From Accumulibacter sp036625275 (GTDB lineage: Bacteria > Pseudomonadota > Gammaproteobacteria > Burkholderiales > Rhodocyclaceae), in NCBI RefSeq assembly GCF_036625275.1, contig NZ_JAZKUD010000007.1, positions 35,696 through 99,695 of the forward strand: a DNA stretch of 64,000 nucleotides. The letters are read 5' to 3'. Shown one piece after another: positions 56,761 to 64,000 of the stretch. The translations under genes and the position numbers were made by a program. How positions within the stretch are numbered: the first letter of the stretch is position 1; every line of letters starts with the position of its first letter. The notes below the pieces were generated by a model. It did no database searches, was not told where the DNA came from, and saw nothing but the letters and a program-made list of their open reading frames with translations.

Positions 56761-58344
56761 TCAGCGTTGCAGATACGACAGCACCTTTGGCAGCACCACG
56801 TTGTTGCCGAAGCCATCCTCGCCGTAGCCAACCCTGGCCAGGGCATCCACATCGGCCAAAACGCGCTTGTCGCCGATGAAGGTGACGGTCAGGTCGGTGC
56901 GGATGTCGAGTTGTCCCGTGGCCTGCAGGCGTGCAATCTCGGCGACGGTGTTTTCGAGGACACTGCCCGCACGGCGACCGATCTCGTCGGAGAACTCAAG
57001 CGGCTGACGGTAGAGAATCACTTTGCCCTCGCCGGACAGCCGATGCACGATGGCCAGCACGGCGGCAGCGATCGCCGAGGGTTCCAGTGCGCTGTCCTGG
57101 TCGGAAAGGACGCGGGCGATTTCCGTCGCCAGCCAGCGCCGCTTGCGCGCATTGATGGTTTCGTTGGCGCGGAAGAGGTCGAGCGGCGAGCCGGCGTCAA
57201 ACAATTTGCCGTCCAGATCCATCTGCACCTCGCTGCCGTAATGCGCGACGATGCGTGCCACCAGATTCGATGGCCGCACGTGGAAGCCTCGGTAGCTGGG
57301 CACCGGAACCTCCAGTCGCCCTGGCTCGGCGTAGCGGCGCAGGATGTTCTGGCTGAGGCGCTGGCCGCCGTCCAGAAAATCGCTCGAGAAAGCCATGGCG
57401 TAGGCGAACAGGGTGGCCATGATGGTGTCGGTATCGACCACCGGCCATTCGCGCAGCAGACCGTCGCCGGTCTGCGGGCTGACGTGCCGCTCGTAGTAGT
57501 GGGCCAGATCAGTGGCGATCTTGAGCAGATGATAAATGACGCTGGCGTGACCACGCAGGATCGACAGATCTGGATCCAAGCTCTCGACCCAGGTTCTGGA
57601 AACGTGGGTATCGTAGAGTGACTGCAGATTGTGGAAACGGAAGCTGAGCTGGCGCAGACGTTCCTCGCTGACCGGATCCGGGAAGCAGTGCGCATAGTCC
57701 TGCGGCGGCACACGGGCCGAAGTGCGCAACAGCTCGCTTGCCGCCGCCAGATTGAGGAACTCCGTTGCCAGGAAGGTAACGGTGGTGCTCGCGTCGGTAG
57801 TGATGCGGTCGTCGCGGTTGCGGGCCAGGCGACCAGACAGCAACGGTTCGGCAAAATCCTCTGGCATCGGGGCGATGTCGGCAATCTCGACGCCGAGCAA
57901 GCGCGCTTCCTCCAGCAGACCGGCGGCCACCGCGCTGACGACGCCACCCACCAGGCACAGGCGTTCGCCAGTCGCAGCGTGGAAATCGGCGTCCACTGCC
58001 AGCAGGCGGTAGGTCGGCAGGCGACGCTGCACATGCGCGAGTGTCCGGCCGATGCGCGCGAAGTTGCGCAGCGCCGCAACGAGGGCCCGCAAGCGGCTCC
58101 AACGGCGGTTCTGGGAAGCACCGTACTCGTCGAGCAACTCTTCCACCTGGCTCGATTCGAGCAGCAGCCGACCACTCAGCAGCCGCGTCAGGGCAAGCTC
58201 GCCGACGCCCCTGGCAGTCAGGCCGCGGGCGAGTTCGAGCAGTGGCCGGCCGCGTGCGCGGATCAGCTCGCAAAACTGCGGGTCGTCGATCAGCCGCTCT
58301 CCCGTCTCCGCGGCGAAGAAGTCGCAACCGCTTGTATCGTTCAT
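56761..58344 (-). CDS. Large protein with an HPr-like domain
   Basis: A 527-residue soluble protein. Residues 345-395 resemble the phosphocarrier HPr: GFHVRPSNLVARIVAHYGSE includes His355 in the GxHxRP active-site context, followed by QMDLDGKLFDAGSPLDLF, the usual 'NGK..nakS...L' part. The N-terminal 340 residues are mostly helical, with an Asp/Glu/Arg-rich block and QVEELLDEYGASQNRRWSRLRAL. The C-terminal 120 residues contain RRAGSVLENTVAEIARL. The overall architecture is unfamiliar. The gene is monocistronic as far as seen. HprK-like kinase A is encoded at 314-1261, but no link is proven. Confidence 0.6.
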   Translation of the reverse strand: MNDTSGCDFFAAETGERLIDDPQFCELIRARGRPLLELARGLTARGVGELALTRLLSGRLLLESSQVEELLDEYGASQNRRWSRLRALVAALRNFARIGRTLAHVQRRLPTYRLLAVDADFHAATGERLCLVGGVVSAVAAGLLEEARLLGVEIADIAPMPEDFAEPLLSGRLARNRDDRITTDASTTVTFLATEFLNLAAASELLRTSARVPPQDYAHCFPDPVSEERLRQLSFRFHNLQSLYDTHVSRTWVESLDPDLSILRGHASVIYHLLKIATDLAHYYERHVSPQTGDGLLREWPVVDTDTIMATLFAYAMAFSSDFLDGGQRLSQNILRRYAEPGRLEVPVPSYRGFHVRPSNLVARIVAHYGSEVQMDLDGKLFDAGSPLDLFRANETINARKRRWLATEIARVLSDQDSALEPSAIAAAVLAIVHRLSGEGKVILYRQPLEFSDEIGRRAGSVLENTVAEIARLQATGQLDIRTDLTVTFIGDKRVLADVDALARVGYGEDGFGNNVVLPKVLSYLQR

Positions 58345-58456
58345 GATCTACTTGCCCTCTGCTGGCGCGAAAGTCCGCGGGAATGGTCGGCATTTTCCAG
58401 GTTTCGCGCCAATGGGGCGATCGCTCAATCCTCAAGCTGATTAGGAAAACGAACTA

Positions 58457-58999
58457 CTAGTGACCGCAAAACGGGGCCACGCCGTTGGCCCCCATAAGTG
58501 CCTGCCTTTGGTAGCTCGTGCGAACGATGCCGGTGGTGGCATCGAACAGCACGTCGAAGCGTGCGAGCTGATTCCAGGCATCGCAAAACTGCCACTCCCA
58601 GACCAGTTCGTCGCGTTCCTTGAAATAGGCGGTCCACTGTGGAGCGGGTGGACCAATCAGGCGTAGGACCGATTCCTGGTCGCTTTTTCCAGGCTCGATG
58701 CGAGCAAAATGCTCCATGTCGAGCACCGCTTCAATCTGCTGCAGCCGCCCATCCGGAGCAATGAAGACCATGAACGTCTGGGTTCCTGCTGGCCCGCGCG
58801 GATAGGCCAGTTGCTCGCTGCCGTCAGCATTTTTCCAGCGGAGTGCGGGTGTCCCCATGGTTGCCACGACTTCCGGCAAGGTCGTCACGCCGGGCTGCAG
58901 ACCCCAGCCACGATAACCAGCACAAGCCGACAGCAGGGATACGCCCAGCACGGCCAACAGGTATTGCCACCTCGACCATTCAGTATTCATCTCGACCAT
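58457..58999 (-). CDS. Putative lipoprotein, BamE/SmpA-like
   Basis: A 180-residue protein with a lipoprotein signal (YLLAVLGVSLLSAC). The mature part has GLQPGVTTLPEVVATMGTPALRW, the helix-turn pattern of SmpA/BamE-type domains, and a repeat of it at IEPGKSDQESVLRLIGPPAPQW. The start is ATG 58999 or, closer to a GAG, ATG 58990. Single gene between the HPr-like gene and grxD. Confidence 0.75.
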   Translation of the reverse strand: MVEMNTEWSRWQYLLAVLGVSLLSACAGYRGWGLQPGVTTLPEVVATMGTPALRWKNADGSEQLAYPRGPAGTQTFMVFIAPDGRLQQIEAVLDMEHFARIEPGKSDQESVLRLIGPPAPQWTAYFKERDELVWEWQFCDAWNQLARFDVLFDATTGIVRTSYQRQALMGANGVAPFCGH

Positions 59000-59036
59000 G
59001 GACCATTGCCATTATGCTTAATCAGTACCAGCCGGC

Positions 59037-59366
59037 TCAGACCGGATCGGTGAGGCCTTCGAACAGTTTCTGTAATTCACCCTCTTCATACATTTCGCGC
59101 ATGATGTCGCAGCCACCGATGAACTCGCCGCGTACGTAAAGCTGCGGAATCGTTGGCCAGTTGGCATATTCCTTGATACCGTTGCGAATCTCTGCATTTT
59201 CCAGCACATTCACGCTGAGAAAGCCGGACACTCCACAGGCTTTCAGAATCTGTACGGTAACCGCAGAAAAACCACACTGCGGAAATTGCGGAGTCCCCTT
59301 CATATAGAGAACCACCGGGTTATTCGTGACCTGCTCTTTGATCAGTTGCTGCACATCCATCATCAA
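59037..59366 (-). CDS. grxD: Monothiol glutaredoxin GrxD
   Basis: A 109-residue CGFS-type glutaredoxin (GTPQFPQCGFSAVTVQIL) with the glutathione- and Fe-S-binding TIPQLYVRGEFIGGCDI. It carries or delivers Fe-S clusters. Consecutive ATGs at 59366, 59363 and 59360 are all possible starts. It follows prmC in the hemA-prfA-prmC-grxD order. Confidence 0.96.
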   Translation of the reverse strand: MMMDVQQLIKEQVTNNPVVLYMKGTPQFPQCGFSAVTVQILKACGVSGFLSVNVLENAEIRNGIKEYANWPTIPQLYVRGEFIGGCDIMREMYEEGELQKLFEGLTDPV

Positions 59367-59430
59367 ACCTCGCCATTTCTATAGTTGATAAAAATCATAG
59401 GAATTAGTGTACCGATTGGCCACCCCATCG

Positions 59431-60273
59431 TCAATGCAGACAACCACCGCTGACTCGTTCGATCTTCGACAGATCCAGCCAGGAAGCCACATTGGAGAAC
59501 CCTGCACTGCACAACAAATCGCGCACTCTGGCGGCCTGATTGTAACCGTGTTCGATCAACAACCAGCCATCCGGCAGTAGATGTCCGGCTGCACCGACGA
59601 CGATTGCGCGAATGCAGGCCAGACCGTCGCCACCATCAACCCCGTCGCTGAGTGCCATCGGCGGCTCAAAGGGGAGACCGTTCTGCTGCAGATGCGGATC
59701 CGCATACTCAACATAAGGTGGGTTGGCAACGATCAGGTCGAAACGCGTTCCACCGAGAGGGGTGTACCAGTCACCCGCAAGGAAGCTGACCTCGACGGCA
59801 TGCCGCGCGGCATTGATGCGGGCCACTTCGAGTGCCGCCGGAGACAAGTCGACCGCGCTGACAATGGCCGCCGGGTACAGGGACTTGAGGGTTACCGCCA
59901 GGACCCCGCACCCCGTACCGAGGTCTACGATCCGGGGCGCTTTTAATGGCTGCAATCGTTCAATCGCCAGTTCGACCAGCAGTTCCGTTTCCGGGCGTGG
60001 AATCAGGACCGCCGGGGTGACCTGAAAATCGAGCGAGTAAAATTCTGCCGAATTCACCAGATACGCCAGCGGTTCCCCGTCAGAACGACGCTTGACGAGT
60101 GCCCCAAGTCGCGCCCATTGATCAGTCGACAACGCTTGCGTCGGGCGTACCAACAGATCGACATGCGTACAACCCGTGACGTGCTGGACGAGCAAACGCG
60201 CGTCCAGCCGATCAATACTCAGGCTGGCCACGCGCCAGGCCTCGCCGATGCTCGTCACCAGTGGCTGCGACAT
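59431..60273 (-). CDS. prmC: Peptide chain release factor methyltransferase PrmC
   Basis: A 280-residue N5-glutamine methyltransferase acting on the GGQ of release factors. The SAM motif is IVDLGTGCGVLAVTL, and the catalytic NPPY is in LIVANPPYVEY. It lies downstream of prfA, its substrate gene. Confidence 0.95.
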   Translation of the reverse strand: MSQPLVTSIGEAWRVASLSIDRLDARLLVQHVTGCTHVDLLVRPTQALSTDQWARLGALVKRRSDGEPLAYLVNSAEFYSLDFQVTPAVLIPRPETELLVELAIERLQPLKAPRIVDLGTGCGVLAVTLKSLYPAAIVSAVDLSPAALEVARINAARHAVEVSFLAGDWYTPLGGTRFDLIVANPPYVEYADPHLQQNGLPFEPPMALSDGVDGGDGLACIRAIVVGAAGHLLPDGWLLIEHGYNQAARVRDLLCSAGFSNVASWLDLSKIERVSGGCLH

Positions 60274-60337
60274 TCAGCGCAGGCCCATTGACGCAGACCA
60301 TTGCAGAAGGCACGGCATCAGCGTCAGAACGATCGCT

Positions 60338-61420
60338 TCACGCGCTCTCGGCGAGCATTGCCAGCTGATCAGCCTGATACTCGGCGGTCAGCGCAGCGAT
60401 CAGGTCATCGAGATCGCCGTCCATCACAGCCTCCAGTTTGTACAACGTCAGGTTGATGCGGTGGTCGGTGACTCTCCCCTGTGGGAAATTATAGGTTCGA
60501 ATTCGCTCCGAGCGATCACCACTGCCAATCAAATTCCTGCGCGCCGATGCGATGTTCGCCTGTTGCTCGCGCTCCTGCATGTCCCTGATACGTGCCACCA
60601 GCACTGACAAGGCCTGTGCCTTGTTCTTGTGTTGCGAGCGATCATCCTGACATTCCACGACAATACCCGTCGGCAGGTGAGTAATGCGTACGGCCGAATC
60701 GGTCTTGTTGATGTGCTGCCCACCTGCCCCGGAAGCTCGATAGGTGTCAATGCGAATTTCGGTTGGGTTGATCTGCACCTCCTCCAGTGCGTCGGCCTCG
60801 GGCATGACCGCCACCGTACAGGCGGACGTATGGATACGGCCTTGCGTCTCGGTATCCGGAACACGCTGCACACGATGAGCACCCGACTCGAACTTGAGTC
60901 TGGAGTAGACACCATGACCGATGATACGCGCAATGACTTCCCTGTACCCGCCGAGGTCCGAAACGCTTGCAGAAACGACCTCCACTTGCCAGCCCCGACG
61001 CTCGGCGTAGCGTGTGTACATGCGGAACAGATTGCCTGCAAACAGCGCCGATTCGTCACCGCCTGTGCCGGCGCGAATTTCAAGAAAGACATTGCGATCG
61101 TCCTTGGCATCCTTCGGCAGCAATAGTTTTTGCAGTTCTGCTTCGATCTCCGGCAGGCGTTCCCTGGCACCTGCCACTTCGGCCTCAGCCAACTCCCGCA
61201 TCTCTGGATCAGCCAGCATATCGAGCCCCGCACACAAATCGGCTCGGATCTGTCGCCAGGCATGGTAAAGGGAAACTACCGGACCCAGTTCGGCATGCTC
61301 GCGCGATAGCTTGCGGTACTCGTCCATGTCGCGTGTTGCCTCGCCGCTGGCCAGCATGCGGTCGAGCTCGTCAAGACGACCGGCCAGATGCTCAAGTTTG
61401 TCGCAAATGCTTTGGTTCAT
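60338..61420 (-). CDS. prfA: Peptide chain release factor 1
   Basis: A 360-residue RF1 recognising UAA and UAG. The peptidyl-hydrolase motif is RASGAGGQHINKTDSAVRITH; the anticodon-like region carries HRVQRVPDTETQGRIHTSACT. ATG 61420 (MNQSICDKLEHL) gives the usual length. Confidence 0.97.
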   Translation of the reverse strand: MNQSICDKLEHLAGRLDELDRMLASGEATRDMDEYRKLSREHAELGPVVSLYHAWRQIRADLCAGLDMLADPEMRELAEAEVAGARERLPEIEAELQKLLLPKDAKDDRNVFLEIRAGTGGDESALFAGNLFRMYTRYAERRGWQVEVVSASVSDLGGYREVIARIIGHGVYSRLKFESGAHRVQRVPDTETQGRIHTSACTVAVMPEADALEEVQINPTEIRIDTYRASGAGGQHINKTDSAVRITHLPTGIVVECQDDRSQHKNKAQALSVLVARIRDMQEREQQANIASARRNLIGSGDRSERIRTYNFPQGRVTDHRINLTLYKLEAVMDGDLDDLIAALTAEYQADQLAMLAESA

Positions 61421-61502
61421 GGGCAATGGGTTCAGACAGCGGTTCAGGCAAAAAGGCCGTGAAGAATTTTCCAGGAGTAGGTTGGCGCCCGCGAAAGATC
61501 CA

Positions 61503-62765
61503 CTATTCGCCGAGGTGGGACTCCACATGCAGGTGAAAAAGCCTGGCTGCCAGAGACGGCAAGTCATCCCGGTCTCCAGCGGCATGGCTCAGCGCCTGTG
61601 TTGGTGCGTGCAGGAACTTGTTGGTCAGGCGCAGAGAAAATTGCTCGAGCACACGCGCCGGGTCGTCCCCTCTGGCCAACAATTTGAGTGCATGCTCCAT
61701 TTCGTGCCGACGCGATCGTTCAGCCGCGTCGCGCAGCGCACGAATGACCGGCACTGTACCACGCGTTGCCAACCAGCGTAGGAATCCATCGACACGCTCG
61801 GCGATGATCGCCTCCGCGTCAACGACGGCTGCCTGACGCGACTCGAGTCCGGATGCAACCAACTGGGCAAGATCATCAACCGTATACAGGAAAACATCGT
61901 CCATCTCGCCCACCTCGATCTCGATATCGCGCGGGACTGCGAGATCGACCATGAACATCGGGCGGTGACGACGCGTCTTGATGGCACGCTCGACCATGCC
62001 CAGACCAATGATCGGCAGCGGACTGGCCGTACAGGAGATGATGATATCGAACTGTGACAATCGCTCGCCAAGCTCTTCGAGCCTGATCGCCGTTCCGCCA
62101 AAACGATCCGCAAGCGATTGGCCGCGCTCAACCGTCCGGTTGGCAATAAGCACCTGTTTCGGCCGTTGTACCGCGAAATGTCTGGCACACAGCTCGATCA
62201 TCTCGCCGGCTCCAATCAACAGGAGCTTCTGGTCGGCGATCCGCTCGAAGATGCGCTCGGCCAGGCGCACTGCGGCGGCAGCCATGGAAACGACGTTGAC
62301 ACCGATTGCCGTGGTCGAGCGCACCTCCTTGGCGACGGCAAACGAATGCTGGAAAAGTTTGTGCAAGGTTGTACCGAGGGTGCCAGCTTCCTCGGCCACA
62401 CGTACTGCCTCCTTCATCTGGCCAAGAATCTGTGGTTCACCCAGAACCATCGAATCGAGCCCACTAGCCACCCTGAAAGCGTGGCGAACGGCATCACGTT
62501 CGGGATAGGTGTAGAGGTATGGCTCGATTTCGTGGCGGGCCAGGCGATGATAGTCAGCCAGCCACTGGCTTGCCGCCTCTGGCGCATCGGTGGCGAAGTA
62601 AACCTCGGTACGGTTGCAGGTGGAAAGAATCGCTGCCTCTTGAACCGATTTTCCGCGTGTCAGGTCGGTCAATGCCTGGTGCACCCTTTCCGCGTGAAAG
62701 GCCACCTGCTCACGAACCGACAAAGGAGCTGTGTGGTGGTTGATACCAAGCGTAAACAGCGGCAT
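61503..62765 (-). CDS. hemA: Glutamyl-tRNA reductase
   Basis: A 420-residue NADPH-dependent enzyme at the head of tetrapyrrole synthesis. The catalytic Cys is in ILSTCNRTEVYF; the NADPH domain has LLIGAGEMIELCARHF. It is upstream of prfA, the common order in Beta- and Gammaproteobacteria. Confidence 0.97.
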   Translation of the reverse strand: MPLFTLGINHHTAPLSVREQVAFHAERVHQALTDLTRGKSVQEAAILSTCNRTEVYFATDAPEAASQWLADYHRLARHEIEPYLYTYPERDAVRHAFRVASGLDSMVLGEPQILGQMKEAVRVAEEAGTLGTTLHKLFQHSFAVAKEVRSTTAIGVNVVSMAAAAVRLAERIFERIADQKLLLIGAGEMIELCARHFAVQRPKQVLIANRTVERGQSLADRFGGTAIRLEELGERLSQFDIIISCTASPLPIIGLGMVERAIKTRRHRPMFMVDLAVPRDIEIEVGEMDDVFLYTVDDLAQLVASGLESRQAAVVDAEAIIAERVDGFLRWLATRGTVPVIRALRDAAERSRRHEMEHALKLLARGDDPARVLEQFSLRLTNKFLHAPTQALSHAAGDRDDLPSLAARLFHLHVESHLGE

Positions 62766-62849
62766 TCTTGGCGGATGGCAGGCAGAAAAAGGCAGGATTG
62801 GACAGGGATTATATCATTGACAGCGCATGCCCCCGCGCGCCATGTGCAT

Positions 62850-63449
62850 TCAGAGCACATCCTGCACCGGCTTGCCGATGAAATACCCTTGTGCGTAGTC
62901 CACACCAAAACCACGCAACATGTTCAACGCGCGTTCTTCTTCAACGAACTCGGCGACAGTCTGACAGTCTTCTTGCCAAATCCTCGTGCTACCTCGGTCA
63001 GTGCCCGGACAAAGACCTGATCATCTGGACTGTCGACCAGCGTGCGCACAAACGGATCCGTCAATCTTCACGTAATCAACAGGTAACTGATTAATATCAT
63101 TGAATGATGAAAATCCGACACCAAAATCGTCGAGCGAAAACGAACAACCCAGTTCACGCACAGCCTGCATGAACGCGCGGGCAGCGGAAAAATCCGACAC
63201 GGCAGCCGTTTCGGTGATTTCAAAGACGACATGGCTGGACAGCATCGGGTTGCGAGCAAGCTCGTCGCCATTCATATCGACTTCCGTGAAATCCCTGCTC
63301 ACCCGGTCATCGGTATACCCAAAGAAATCGTTATCGGTGGTGTTCACCAGCGTCAGAGAAGCAAAGCCGTGCAACTGGAAATCTCCGCCCAGCAGGTTCA
63401 GTGCACGCACCGGTACAGCCCACAGCAAGCACACGCCAATCAGCGCCAT
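62850..63449 (-). pseudogene. Porin-EAL chimera, frameshifted
   Basis: The first about 60 codons from ATG 63449 encode a porin-like signal and barrel start (LLWAVPVRALNLLGGDFQL ... SRDFTEVDMNG). At about 63264-63275 it switches in frame to the middle of an EAL domain (DELARNPMLSSHVVFEITET, SLDDFGVGFSSFNDINQL, VKIDGS). An extra C near 63050 shifts the frame, and an 8-bp duplication (GACTGTCA twice near 62960) shifts it again; the true EAL end (VDYAQGYFIGKPVQDVL) is recovered at 62850. It has no catalytic EAL motif and is inactive. Confidence 0.8.
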
Positions 63450-63463
63450 GCAAGAACATGGCC

Positions 63464-63871
63464 CTAGCGAATCTTGAGTACACGCACATTCGGCTTAACC
63501 TCACCCACTTTGACGTAACCAATCGCCCCCGCTCTGGAGAGCATTTCCTACGTTGAAGCGACCTGCTCGGGGTATCGTCCCTGCCCGGAAAATACCTGCC
63601 GGTCCCAGGCCATTCGCAATTGCTGAGGAAAAACCTGCAACACGGTCTTGCTGAAGGTAGCATGCTCGGGCGCGTCATCCCTGAGAACGAATACCCTGAT
63701 CAGGGTATCGGCTGGCCAGTTCTGCAAGCGCATGCCAAAGATGGCGCGCAGGGAGGCCCTCGGGATGGTCTCTTCGCTGGTTGCCGGATAGGCGATCGCG
63801 ACCATCACCGGATCAGCCGTCTGGGCATGCGCCACGGCGGCAAGCAGCCCGTTTATCAGCAGGCAGAACAA
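63464..63871 (-). pseudogene. Periplasmic-binding-type protein with an in-frame stop
   Basis: It starts at ATG 63871 with a signal peptide (CLLINGLLAAVAHAQ) and a small PstS-like domain (PVMVAIAYPATSEETIPRASLRAIFGM, ending MAWDRQVFSGQGRYPEQVAST). A TAG at 63548-63550 interrupts it. The frame then continues EMLSRAGAIGYVKVGEVKPN to a second stop at 63464, which completes the expected domain. One substitution explains the defect; the gene is followed by the porin remnant, a pairing typical of some aquatic Betaproteobacteria. Confidence 0.75.
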
Positions 63872-63874
63872 TAG

Positions 63875-64000
63875 TAAGTATTCGGTGAACCCGTAGTCGG
63901 AGGCGGCGGCCGATAGTCGGCGACTGAGCAGATGGCGGAGGGCTGGACACAGAAGCCGAGTTTGGGTAGACTTCGACGTATGGGCTCTGGATCGGACATC
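63875..64000. other. Window edge, no gene assigned
   Basis: 126 bp with two direct TAGTCGG repeats (63894 and 63914) and an overall G-rich bias. It could be the start of another element, but nothing is identifiable. Confidence 0.3.

Noticed and set aside
1..64000. CRISPR array, rRNA genes, prophage or replication origin
   Set aside because: No regularly spaced repeats, rRNA sequence, phage structural genes or DnaA-box clusters were seen on reading.

Overview
The window reads as one chromosomal segment of a GC-rich betaproteobacterium, most likely a Rhodocyclales relative of the Candidatus Accumulibacter type. This rests on gene content: a PriB-containing rpsF operon, a DUF3567 gene, the hemA-prfA-prmC-grxD order, the three-gene HPr-related (HPr-rel-A) cassette, and a decayed periplasmic-binding protein/porin/EAL cluster. 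I made no database comparison. Gene density is high and most genes are housekeeping genes in short operons.

Layout. 0-2.4 kb: HPr-rel-A cassette (PqqD-like, HprK-related kinase, nucleotidyltransferase). 2.4-7.1 kb: rimO, then an insertion-sequence island with a transposase remnant, an apparently complete IS3-family element carrying an A6G slippery site, a truncated inverted copy and an IS110-family element with an in-frame stop. 7.4-16.8 kb: lipoprotein, yicC, a Ser/Thr kinase and PP2C phosphatase pair, rph-rdgB-hemW, ankyrin protein, TonB, trmB, thiGS. 17-25.4 kb: accessory membrane and secreted proteins (channel-FUSC fusion, CYTH-like protein, RTX protein, tandem glycosyltransferase, small exported proteins). 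25.6-32.3 kb: ompR-envZ, a GSDEF/EAL protein, the rpsF-priB-rpsR-rplI operon, DUF3567. 32.4-40.4 kb: clpB with a sigma-32 promoter, a FeeM-like acyltransferase, a small divergent gene with a sigma-54 promoter and two GlrR-type sites, glrK-qseG-glrR, tRNA-Val. 40.7-51.5 kb: dksA-like gene, hydrolase, exonuclease, the mltG-tmk-holB-pilZ-tatD-ankyrin operon, ygfZ, NRDE protein, L,D-transpeptidase, tadA, and an 89-residue membrane protein behind a c-di-GMP-I riboswitch. 52-59 kb: decayed third IS3 copy, miaB-ybeZ-ybeY, and a large protein with an HPr-like domain. 59-62.8 kb: grxD, prmC, prfA, hemA. 62.8-64 kb: pseudogenes.

Regulatory themes stand out. (1) GlrK/QseG/GlrR sits beside a divergent small gene preceded by a sigma-54-like promoter and two exact TGTC-N10-GACA boxes, an apparent counterpart of the enterobacterial glmY arrangement but with a protein-coding target. 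(2) c-di-GMP signalling recurs as a GEMM-I riboswitch, an EAL protein, a PilZ protein and an EAL pseudogene. (3) HPr-type phosphotransfer components appear at both ends of the window. (4) A roughly 120-bp intergenic repeat with internal TCATGA palindromes occurs three times.
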